Source: Ignelater luminosus (Eukaryota; Arthropoda; Insecta; Coleoptera; Elateridae). Taken from it: a stretch of 64,000 nt of DNA. The stretch lies in assembly GCA_011009095.1 (NCBI GenBank), contig VTPC01007341.1, positions 36,931 through 100,930 of the forward strand. The letters run 5' to 3'. The notes under the pieces are model-generated. The model searched no databases. It was not told the DNA's origin and saw only the letters and a list, made by a program, of their open reading frames with translations. A program made the translations under genes and the position numbers. This document shows positions 11,820 to 23,100 of the stretch, one piece after another; positions within the stretch are counted from its first letter, which is position 1; every line of letters begins with the position of its first letter.

Positions 11820-12610
11820 ATTTTGCTGCCGCTAAGACCGACAAAGCGTTCCGAAGAATTATTTTCCTTTGTGGCGGGGCGACAGTACCATTTACACTGT
11901 CGCGTTGGCTTGTAAAATCTCCCTTCCTAATAGCAGGCCCCATGTGTTTACCCTTCGTTAGTGTGAAAGGGGTTTATGTTAGCTCGAGTCGTCACGTGTG
12001 AGGGCAACCGTCGCAAGTCGATGCGCCCCGACACCGTCACTTACCCTTGGGTCTTCGTCTGATTAACATCGTTAGCAAGCGCGCAGATTACTTCTTATTA
12101 CGAGTTCTGTCTAGGCAGTTTTTAACTTTTGGTGTTGAGAATTTTACTATGCAAGAGAGATCTTGTAAGAATTCGAGAAAAACGTCGCCTTGACGGACTA
12201 GATATATTGTGATCTCGTAATTAAGTTCGGCATTTTAGCCGCGAATGACTTTCTTATTGTGTGAGCAATTTATTTGCTAAGTTTTGTGACCGAAAACCAC
12301 TACTTCGGGAATGTGCTTGACGCGCTCTGCTGGTGTAGGTGTTCATGTCTATTTGAACCAGTTACTAACAATTTTGGACGTACGGAAACCGTAGTATAAT
12401 CTCATTAAGTCTTAAAGACCATTGTTTGTGTGACACCTGTTGTGTGGTGGAGAATGGAGAACTAGATAACGTTAATCCATATTTTGTCTTGGAATGAAGC
12501 TGGGTTAGCAAATCGAGGTGCCTGTCGGTTGATCTTTCCCGCCAAAACGCTGCAAGTGACGCTCCCTCTCTTTTCCCGCGCTGGATGCCGCCAAAGGAGT
12601 TGTAAATAAG
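11820..12610. promoter_or_regulatory. GC- and CpG-richer islet, possible promoter or untranslated exon
   Basis: Base composition rises sharply here (for example 11830-12080 and 12500-12600), with many CG dinucleotides, in otherwise AT-rich DNA. Nothing in the six frames resembles a known protein. A plus-strand donor-like CTT/GTAAGA occurs at 12164. I read it as a promoter or 5' untranslated region, or an old GC-rich repeat. Direction is not determined. Confidence 0.3.
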
Positions 12611-13159
12611 ATATAAGTTATTTCTTTTCTGTATTTTCTTTCGCTTCCTATGTTGTAATAATTATTTTGTTTATACAAATTTTCATAATTTTTATGCAAC
12701 ATTACGTCCTGAAACCTTTGTGGACGAACTTAAATTAAATATTAGTTTCACTCTGCAGAGTTTGATTTGTTTCTTAGAAATAATTTAGTATCAAATAAAT
12801 TAGTTAACTTTAATTTTAAATGATTAAGTTGGGTAATTTCATGTGAGAACACTTTTAATCTTGATAATTATCTTGTAAATTTTCCAAATTATTATTTTCT
12901 ACCGAATTTCGATTCAAATATTTTAAACGATAGAACGCACGTAGCTATGCAAATGCGTGTATAATTAACTGAATTGTTATTGTAGCTAATGATATATTTT
13001 TGTTATTTTTTTTTACTTTCTTTCTCATTGTTTGTTTGCATACTATCAGTATAAGAATAAACAGTGGTTAGTTTTATTGTCTTTGTTAGCATCTATAAGA
13101 CTGGAAAATAGGAGGATAGATTAATTAATAATAACTTTGTTTGACTTTTATGATTATAG

Positions 13160-13850
13160 ACTTTAGGTGGAGAAACCCCACTTGCAGAAGCCGACGCTGC
13201 TAACCCACGAAAATTTATTAGCGAAACCATTTTGTGTTTATTTGATAATAATTCTCCAATCTAGCCATAAAGGAGACGTTGATTATTCGTTTAGTTTTAA
13301 AAATAAGCTGATAGCTTTTCCCCGGGTAAGTCAATTGGGAAAACACCTTCTGTAAGTACGACCAGGGTTATAAATACCTATCGCCCTAGCTGTCGATTTG
13401 AAAGTACCTGTATTCAGGGTGGTAATATTTATAACACATTGATACAGTGTGTCGGTCTGTGAGAAGTTGCGTGGCCCGGCATAGTATTTTGATCTTCAGC
13501 TCCTGGCGCCCTTAGGATTTTACCATCTTTGAGTTATCTTGAGAATTTTAATGAGTTTGAAAGCTGTTCCTTTTATCTTAAAGGTAAGTTTAGATTGAAC
13601 CCCCCCCCCCTTCTTCAGCTTCGAGTTACGAGATTGAACATCTTCCGAAATCCCGTAACGAGATTAGGCCTCTTTTTCCGGGTTTTCCCGTTACATAGTG
13701 ACGTATTTTCTGCAAGATAAGCGCAGACCAGTGGTGCAACACATTTTCGTTTTAGTATATGCATTGATATAATACTTGGTAAACGCTTCACCGTTGGTAC
13801 GATCACGTCACCGATTCTTTTCATGACGCATCAACTAACTGATACCGCTC
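13160..13850 (+). promoter_or_regulatory. GC-richer islet with several consensus splice donors
   Basis: Plus-strand GTAAGT donors occur at 13326, 13351 and 13584 (AAAG/GTAAGT), with another at 14045 beyond the islet. A run of ten C lies near 13600. A pair of similar motifs (GTTACGAGATTGAA at about 13625 and CGTAACGAGATTAG at about 13656) is present. This could be a set of alternative untranslated first exons of a plus-strand transcript, but no coding exon follows convincingly. Confidence 0.22.
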
Positions 13851-15803
13851 CTTGCTTATTAAGCATCCTTTTATTATTTATTTATTTAATAACGTGTGCG
13901 TTCAGTTCGCTTAACCTTCTTCATTTCAATTAATTAACATTAAATATCTTGATAAATTTGCAGTTAGGACTTTTATATGCATCTTCATTTATTATAAGCT
14001 TTCTTTAAATTTGCAAAAAATTGGGTGGCATCCCATCTAGTGTAGGTAAGTGTTTGCATAAAGATCTACTGAAGTTTTGAAGAAAAACTTGTTATAAATA
14101 ATGGCTAATTAGAGTTTCTGATTTTGGAAACTACACCCAAGTCATAAACTCAGTAATGTTTAAATAATTAGTAAATTATGATATCAATCAGGGATTTATG
14201 TAGCAATGCTAAGAAGCCTGACATTTGTAAATTTGGTATAATACAGTCATTGTATTAATGTTAATGTTACAGTAATTTAGAACTCCTACCGTTAATTAAC
14301 ACCTCCTAAAAAAGAGAAAAAAATAAATGATGTGCAAATTTGCTTAATTTTAATTTTATCAGTTTCACAAATCTTCTTACAAATTAGATCAATTTAAATT
14401 GCAATCTCGTTTAACAATTTTGCCTCGATATTTATATTATAATTATTCTTATGGTATTTTACACATAAAAGGAGATAGATATAACGATATTATACACACA
14501 TATTAGTAAAAGTTAACACACTGAAAACGGCAACGTGATGTTAATAACCGACCATATCAAGGCAAGATTTGAAACTTGCAGTTATTAAAAGATAAAATGC
14601 AGTTAATTGGAACGCAAAAATTATTAACATCTGTGGTTTCTAAATTAATTTCTTTTCCCTCTTTAAATTCAACGTTAGATTTTACAGCTGTTCTAGAGAA
14701 AAAAAAAGACGCTGCGTAATTTATTATTAATTAAAGATTTAAATTAATTCCAACACCTACAGTTTTTCATATAGAAATTTAACTTTAATACGATTCTTGA
14801 ATTTTTTAAAAATTTCTAATCGCCTTTTTCAGTCATGAGAAATTTTTATGTGATACTATATTGGTAAATATATTAATTTCTTGTTTCAAAGAAAACGTTT
14901 AAACCTTGAATTACATAGTAGGAACAGTTTTTCAGCAGTAGAATAATTTGATCGAGTTAGATATTTAAAATTTCTTGAAAAAAATATAAACATTAATCAT
15001 AGCTGATATGTGTCGATACCTACACATTCTAATGAATATGCAAAAACATTGAATTTACATACTTCTTCTATCAAATAAATTAAATTTCGCGTTAAATTTA
15101 AATATAATTATAAAGAGATCATTCTGTATACCGAATGATATAAGAAGTGATCGTCTTTTTCGAATCACGTTGTACACTGTAGATAAATTTAAATTAACGG
15201 CAACTGGTTAATTTACAAAATTGGAATAAGATTTTGTGTTTTATATAGTTTATTGTTGTATTCGATTTTTTAATTATTTTAAATTGCTCTCGGAAGGAAA
15301 AAATGCAGTAAACAGTCAAGTCATTTAAAATTTATTTCTTCCTTGTTTTGCACCCAAGACCACTTTTTTCGCAGGTGGAGCATATTGCAAACTAAGAATT
15401 AATTATAAGATTAAGGCAACTTAAATAATGTCTTGCATTTCTAGGAAGTATTTAGTGACGGTCATATTCATATAAAAAAGTACATATACAATAACAAAAC
15501 AACTTTTTGAATTAATTTCGTTAATTTTTCACTTTTTTTAGTAGAATTATGTAGTCCTTATAATTAGCGACCTCGTTTATCAATTTACTTTCTGGTTTTA
15601 TAATAATTATACGTAAGTTGATAAAATCATACACTAACCAGTATAATACTATTGTTTTAGTAAATGTTAAGCAGTATCAGCAAAACGGTGCAACATTAAG
15701 AGGTTTATTTTGTAAATGAAATAAAGAACTAAACTAATACACCAAGTTTTACCAACAAAATATACACAGAACTTAAATTTCACCAAAAATCAATCTGTAA
15801 TGT

Positions 15804-16022
15804 TCATTCTAATTTGTTATTTTGGATCAGCATCTTGCTTTTCAGTGTTTTATTCCACGCCATTCTGGTGGGAGACCGTTTAGCTCCTTCTAAGTCTTTT
15901 TGGCCAAGATGGTGTGTAATTTGGTGGCGAACGTACTTAGGAATATGATCTTGCACCTCCCTCCTCACAGTCCCCCTGTCCCCCGAAAACCTAGGATGAT
16001 TCCAAGTCAAGAGAGTATCCAA
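15804..16022 (-). other. Unrecognised GC-richer open frame, 72 codons
   Basis: The minus strand encodes a basic stretch with RFSGDRGTVRREVQDHIPKY and YVRHQITHHLGQKDLEGAKR. The composition stands out from neighbouring AT-rich DNA and could be a transposon or decayed gene fragment. No catalytic motif and no obvious splice sites are visible; the function is unknown. Confidence 0.25.
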
Positions 16023-19000
16023 AGAAAGTTATAATTGGAATCATTTCCAAGATACGGAGCGTCAAAGCTTCATTCAGAATTTTTTTGTTTTTGAATATGG
16101 GGTACATAGATTTTCAAAAAAATGACTACTTGATTTAACTGAAAAAATGAATTTTGCATTTTTTTGTAGGATGCGTCGTTTTAGGGTAAAATAAAACATT
16201 TGGAAATATCCAGACTTCAAACCTTAATTTCGAGTTTCTTGATCTTTATATATCTTGTAAACTACATGAAATATTAAGATGAGATGTTATATAGAGCAAT
16301 AGGATTATTTTTTCTAACAATTTCTATTTATTTCAATTTAATTTATTATTGTTTATGATCCATATTCACAAACTTTTCTTTTTTTCCCATTAATAATGAT
16401 TTGAATTTATTAGGTTATTTATTTTAAATAACTTTGTGCTTATTATTTAATATTTATTTTTACTGTTATTCCCATAAACTTCCACCAACTATTTTATAAC
16501 GAAACCTAGAAATTACAGATATATGAATGCTTTTATAAAAATTAATTTTCTTTGTAAGTCATTTTCTTCGAGCCGAACAAAGCCAAAAGGAAGTTTTATG
16601 TCTACGTTTAGAAACAAATTGATTTGGTAGGATGTAATATTTTATCTAACCGTTGTTAAGTCATATAAGTGTGTAGAGATTTTATCTCACATAAAAAAAT
16701 AATACTGCCAAGGACCATTAAATTTCCCACTTTTCAATCCAAATATGGTTATCCTAACAGTTAAAACATTAGTTTTCTATTTACTTTTGACCTTTTGACA
16801 AATCTTGTACAAAAAGATAAATATTAACAATAAGTTACAGTGTGTAGGAGAGCAATGAGTTTTCCTAAAATAAAATAATATAAATGTTTTTGAAAGTATT
16901 TTTAGACATTTTAAAATATTAAGTGTTAAACATTTATTTGCTTGCATGAAAATTATGTTTTTATTTTTAGATTGTATAAAAGGATATTTTGCAATAAATA
17001 ATAATTTAATGTAAATATCAACACTTGTATTAATTGAGAGAAATTACATATTATTATAGAAGGGTTATATAAAATGCCTGTAAATGAGAAAAATATAATT
17101 ACAGTGAAAAAAAAAAGTTCAATAAGGCATTGTTTCATTAAAACAAATAAATCCAGCGCAAAATTAAATGTTTGAAAGTTGTAATTAATCAACTAAAATA
17201 AACCGAAATAAACGTATTAACAGATATGTCAATAACAAAACTAAATACCTCCAAGGGAGAATTAATTTTCTTTCACATAATAAATGAAACCACCAAACTG
17301 AAATTAATTACAAAAATTAAACCACAAAATCAACTTTCCTAATCGATCTCAATTTATTTGGTTATTATTAATTTTATTTGTTGTATGTAAAATAATTTTG
17401 TAAATATATTTTTTAAATACATATAAAATAAAAAATCGAGTTTTAATTATTGGATGATAAACATTTTTATGATATTGTCCTACTTAATAAAGGAGATCGA
17501 GGCAGGTTCTATTATGTACTAAAAAATTTACAATAAATAAACAAAAAAATCTATTACTGGTAGTCGAATTTAATTTTGTAATTAAAAATATTAAAAAAGT
17601 AATTTAGAAATAGAATGTTTTAGAAATATATATCGATACCGAACCAGCGGTTTCTGAAATACGGTAAGTCTGTATTTAAATGGTATATCAGTTTTAAAAA
17701 TTTGTACAATAGTACAACAGAAAATTTCATGTCAATATCATACTTCAATTAAACTTCAGAAAACGTTGGAGTGTATAATTTTACTCGAAAACTACACATC
17801 TTACGAAAAAAACTACCTAAAATTAGATGTCCTAAAGTAAAAATGTTACATGTTGTACTAATACATTGTGTTAAGTGACAAAACATACTTTCGAACAATC
17901 TTTATAAATGCTGATCGGAGTCAACCTTGATATTATGCAATATTGACTAATTTGTTCATAATTTATTATAGACAGCTCCTATTGTATAGTATAAGACACA
18001 GCTTATACATATTATGAATAATGAAGAATAACGATCGTATTCGCATTCAAATAGAATCTCTAGAATAGAAGAAGAGTCAAACCCATTTCTTTACTTTTTT
18101 ATATATTTGAAAAAATTATTAAAAGATCAACAACGAACCCGCCATCAATAAAAAATTTAAGTTGTCTCTAGTAGGTTTATTACATAACTAGGATTTTAAT
18201 TTGTGCTAACATTTTTTCAACGAAATCGTGACAAATACTGATATTAAAAGAAATGGATATTGCCCGCTCGCAATAAAAATTACTAGCCGCTACTGTTTCA
18301 ACAGTCATATGATAACAAATTCGTAATGAACTCTAAAACCGATAATTTTCTAGAAGTGATGCTTTTTATTAATTTAAGGTTAGAATAGTAAAAGCGGTGT
18401 GTTTGCTGAAGAATTTGACTTATTCCAGATTACTATTAAGTTTTTAGATCAACCTCAAAAAAAATGAGTCACGATTAGCACCACAATACTGATTAAAGAT
18501 GGTGTTTCTTGCAATAGAAAATGACTAATAAAAATAATAATACCTATCAAAAGTACTCGCCACAAAGTCCTCCTTCGCTTATGAATCAGAAGCTACAAAG
18601 TGACAAGCTTTCCCAATAAACAAACGATAGTAAAAATAACTGGCACAAAGTGAACAACTAACAGATTAGCTGCCGCCAAGAGACTTGAAGCACTTCATAC
18701 AAGCTAGTAGTCAGCAAAAAATAAACTCATGATTCCACCTAGAAAGCGTAATTAACTGTGTATGTCTTAATGACGTGATTAACATATGTTTTTGAGTTAA
18801 TTTAATAGTAGGAATAAAAAAGCACTTTAATGAAAATTCAAAATCAGGATGTGTTTTATGCAATGGCTACTACCAAGTACAATAACTAATGATGTTTTTT
18901 GTCATGAATTTTCCTACATTTTTGGGTCGACAGTGGACGAGCAAACACCTTTTCTTAGCGTTAGTAATGATGTTCGTTCAGATCAAAGGATTTAGGAAAA

Positions 19001-19515
19001 ATATCATCAATGAACACAGCTCGTTAGCTACAATACTAATTATGATGCTTTAGAAACTTTCCTAATGCAAAGATAAGATGGAGATTATTAAATTAAATCA
19101 ATTTAATATTACGATAAAATGTTTTGTCTGGTACATTACAAACGAAACCATTTGGAATGAATTCAATTTGTTTAGCCGCGAAGAGGCGTAGAAGATTTGA
19201 TTGAGTTTGTTTACAATCCTAAGAGAACAAGGTTAAATCACCTGCTAAGAATTCGTCGAAGGCAAAAGGCACCAATATTACTGTAATCCTTGATTAACTT
19301 ATTATTGTAATGAAGAAAAAAACTTCGAAAAATCTCTTTTGGAAAGCGAGGTCGAAAGTTTAAACTTTCATTTCTACGCCTTTTTACAAATTAATTCCCA
19401 CGATCAAAATATCCTCAGTACGTTATTTCAAATCAAGCAAATTATCTAAATCTTTCTCTAGAATTAACTTTGTAAACGTAGCTGAATATTTCTTGCAAGT
19501 AAAATAAGTTTATTT

Positions 19516-19818
19516 TTATTTTGTGAGTTGAAATGCTTTTTCGCAATTTAAAAACCTTGTTAGAATATGCCACTCCTTTGCTGAGAATTCAACATGTGGT
19601 TCGCCTAGACTACACGGCGAATCCATTTTCTTCATGCCTAGATGTTGCGTTGACGCGAAACACATTTTATCGAAGGATAGATACGATTGTGAGGTGCTGA
19701 GAGGGTTTGAGAGACGTATGCTGAGATTCACTCCGCCCGAGAAGTTGAAGAATACGTAAGTTAAGTGCGTAAGTGAAAAAACGCACAATCCTGTCGGTGG
19801 TTCGACAAGAAAGTTCAT
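19516..19818 (-). other. Unrecognised 100-codon open frame
   Basis: The longest clean minus-strand frame in this part of the intron, from an ATG at 19818, contains GGVNLSIRLSNPLSTSQSYL. GC content at 19560-19800 is raised. On the plus strand two GTAAGT-type donors occur near 19756 and 19770, so the block might instead be an untranslated first exon. I do not recognise the predicted protein. Confidence 0.22.
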
Positions 19819-21259
19819 CGTAGAGATTTATGTAGTGACTTTTGCATTCTATTAAAAGGTAGTTTTGTTTACTTAAGATCTGCTTTTTATTTTGAAGTTT
19901 GTTTCAGCCAGGGTGTAATAATTTTAAGACTGCTGCTACTGAAGGTAATGCAAGCTTTTTGTATAAAGTTGCAGAAAACTAAAGACGTTTCTTTTAAATA
20001 AGTCTGAAGGCGTTTAGTAGTACAGTGGAAACTCTTGATGCAGGACTAGAAGCACGGCCTCATGTGTTTTCAAATTTTGCTGATACATTTTACGTTTTGC
20101 GAGTGCCCAAAATTTATTTATTAATTGATTTTAAATATTTAGAAATTACACAGAAAATTCTAAAACTATTTTGTTAACCTTGCAACACCAAATTATTTGT
20201 TCATGTATCTTGCACTTCCCAATTAGGAGTCGAATTGGGAAGAGTGTATTTTATTTTACGATTCCTGGTGCAATTTGAAATTTTTGATTGGCGTTTGTTT
20301 CAGTCCAGATCCAGCCTGCCCTTTTATTATATCTCGAAATAATTAAAGTAGATTACTTTGAGCTGCTCTGAGCATATCTTCTTTTTTCACTTTTTCGGTC
20401 TTTTCCCTTTGCAACGATTATTTTTTCGATAAGAAATAAAATAATAGAACACCATAGCCTCAGTTTTTTGATAACTAACTAGAAATAAGGCAATTGTTGA
20501 TGGTTTGATCAGAACTACGAGTAAATCTTTAAAGAGCAATCTTGTTAAATAATCTTGTTGCTGTAGGATTATACAAGCTTGTTAAAAAACAGTCTTTATA
20601 TTTCATTCATATACGGACAAGCTGTTTTAAACTAAACCAAATTGGCTAGTATAATGACAAAACATTTCGCATGTTTTACAAGTTGAACATCAAAACTGTC
20701 TGGTTACATTTTTGCTCGAAGCTTAAAGTTTTTGCTGATTTTGCCTTTCTTTTTATTTTCTTCAAGTAAACAGTCTGTTTGTTGAACCATCGTGCTGGCT
20801 CAGTAAATCAAGTGATTGGTTCAGTGTTCCTTAACATGGATACTATCCTGGTAGATCTACTGTAACTAATTTACAGTCTCTGTTGGGCACTTTCGAAAAG
20901 AAATTATCAGCAGACAATACATAGTCAATTTTATATATTAAAGAGTTAAAATGATATAGAATTGAATGTGTTCTTGTTACGCTGATTCTGGTTTGTTGAT
21001 AGACAGTTAACAAACACTCTTATTTATTCTGACATTATAAATGGAAACCACGCCTTAAGCAATCTTCTCAATTAAATCAAGTTTGGTTCAATGTGTGACA
21101 ATCTGCAGTTAGTGTAGTAGAATTAATCCATCACAGAAGACAAATACTATCAAATGTAAAATTCGACAATAGGCATCGATTAGTTACCTGGGTGTGAACC
21201 GATTCGCCTCCTACATGATGATGCTCGATCTCATTGTTTGCAAATGACTTGTTTATTTG

Positions 21260-21535
21260 CTAAATTTGCCTACAACAATTTTGTTTTGGCTCGAGTATTT
21301 TTACTATCTTTGGGAGAAAATTAAGATAAAGTGGAATTGGGTTGAACCTCCCTCTACTCATTAGCTGAAACAACTCATGTCCAATTCTATCAAAAGTTTT
21401 TTCGTCGCAATTAGACTTTTCTCTATGTACTAATTTCTTTTGAAATACCCCCCGTGTACTGCAATAACGGCAGCAATTAGATATTAATACAAGAATATTA
21501 ACATTAAAATATACAGCTGCAAGTGACAATAACAT
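21260..21535 (-). other. Unrecognised 91-codon open frame
   Basis: The minus-strand frame includes KLVHREKSNCDEKTFDRIGH followed by ELFQLMSRGRF. A GTTATTGCAG acceptor-like site lies near 21455, upstream of the charged part. No family is recognised. It may be a decayed mobile-element exon or chance. Confidence 0.2.
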
Positions 21536-22267
21536 GTAGGAAGAAATAATATTGTTAACTTAAATAATAAAAAACTATTTATCAGTCTCATTAAATTCAT
21601 TCTTTAATAATTTAAAGTAATCGCAATATAATTAACTTATGAGTAAGCGTGGACTTTACTTTTTATTAACTGATTCTTGTTAAGTATAATAATGTTCCTT
21701 TGTCCTCTAATTACTTTCTTCAATAAGTTGTTTATTTAATGAGCGATTTCTAAACATAATTTTTAACAAATTAAATATAATTTTAACAGAAACTGTCAAT
21801 ATTGCAAACGTATACAACTATTTAATATTAACATTTGGTGCATAAAACCCAATTCGAGTGAGTAAACACACATTTTGGAAATAGCCTTGGTAAATCAATT
21901 AACATTTAAAATCCTGACAAATAAAGGTCAATCAGTCTTATTAATCTCTTAATGGTGTTTGTTCCCCAACTTAACTCAATATTTTGCTAATTTCTTAATT
22001 GAGAAAAATTTCTTATCGCGCATTAGTGAAAAGCCTTTTAAGTTACATTTAAATTTCTTTTTAAATACTTGCAAGTTTTCAAGTTGCCATTAAAATTTAG
22101 CTTGCACTTCAAAGTTACGATTTCCTCGATTCGATAATATTAATTAGGAAACTGTGTGGTGTGATGACTCATAACCGTAAGATTGTTGTAATTAAAAAAA
22201 AGTTAGCAATGCCACGCCTGCATAAAAAGAAAGCATTGCACAGCTCGATGTTTTTATTTCTGCTTAC

Positions 22268-22360
22268 CCATATTCTGCAGAACACGTTGGTGGTGGCTGG
22301 GCGATTTCCCCTGCCCCAACATCGTCCTTCCGACTTCGCTCTAACTTTCATAGCGCTCAT
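22268..22360 (-). CDS. Candidate alternative first exon of the minus-strand gene
   Basis: From an ATG at 22360 the frame reads MSAMKVRAKSEGRCWGRGNR then PATTNVFCRIW and ends at TGG/GTAAGC, exactly 31 codons, phase 0. The exon at 8560 begins in phase 0, so the two would splice in frame. The exon is GC-richer than surrounding intron and is preceded by a GC-richer block. I infer an internal promoter that makes a shorter isoform lacking the basic N-terminal segment encoded at 41.8 kb. An overlapping plus-strand frame exists but has no acceptor. Homology was not recognised, so this rests on signals and phase. Confidence 0.35.
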
Positions 22361-23100
22361 CCATTTATCTTAACGCTATTTGAAATTCTAGAGTTACCAC
22401 TATTATTAACCGATAGAAATAGCATACACATTATTATTACTATGGCATTTAAGAGCACTAATCCTAATAGGAAGCTGAAAAATCACAGGCTAGGATAGAA
22501 CTGGATAAAACACTGCACTTTGGCACGCACAACTCTGAAAACACAGTGGTCTTATCAAGTAGAACTCACGCACGAGTATCACAAGCGGAGTTAAAACCAC
22601 ACCGGAAATTTTGTCACTCAAATTTTAAAGAACAACGAAGGAAGTCGGTTTTAATCTACATTTCGCGTTAAGTCATGATTTATGAATTCATTAATTAAAA
22701 ACCTTTTCTTACGACGATGAAAAGCTAACTGTTTTTAAAACGAATCTTGCGGATTTGAAATTGGCCGCCCACCGTTCACGGCTCCCAGCTGACATTTGAC
22801 GAATATTCGACGACTTCTCCATCGACCCCCAAAAACGTAAAGCGCTGTGTTTCCACTAAACCGCCACTAATAGAAAATACAGCGTTGTTTTCTAACAAAT
22901 TAGCACCCTAATAAGATTCCATAGGTAAACCAACTGACCGCTGGAAGTAAGCGAAGTTACTCTTTGAAATTGTCGAGCATGTACACCGTGAACGGCTTGA
23001 AACTCGTCTGACAACTTTGCTTCGACCTGTTCGACTCTTGGGTAACGGCACTGAATGGCCAGCTTGAGCTGGTGAAGCAACAATGAGCGGCATTAGTCAT
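22361..23100 (-). promoter_or_regulatory. GC-richer block upstream of the candidate alternative exon
   Basis: Raised GC and CpG at 22480-22600, 22740-22860 and 22920-23095. Two overlapping minus-strand frames of 61-63 codons (about 22892-23093) are present but neither resembles a known protein. Its position directly upstream of the ATG at 22360 suits a promoter and 5' untranslated region. Confidence 0.3.

Larger units (their letters stand above)
8561..22267 (-). other. Large intron of the minus-strand gene, lower part
   Basis: AT-rich intronic DNA if the exons at 8.5 and 41.4 kb are joined. It holds the homeodomain-type site cluster at 9.9 kb, a possible plus-strand exon pair at 9.4-9.7 kb, a possible LINE fragment at 10.5 kb, GC-richer islets at 11.8-12.6 and 13.2-13.8 kb, and unassigned GC-richer open frames at 15.8-16.0, 19.5-19.8 and 21.26-21.5 kb. 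The rest (14.1-15.7, 16.1-19.4, 19.9-21.2 kb) shows nothing I can recognise. Confidence 0.5.

Noticed and set aside
22161..22373. Plus-strand 70-codon frame with a hydrophobic segment
   Set aside because: It overlaps the minus-strand exon candidate that has a consensus donor and fitting phase. The plus frame has no splice or promoter support.
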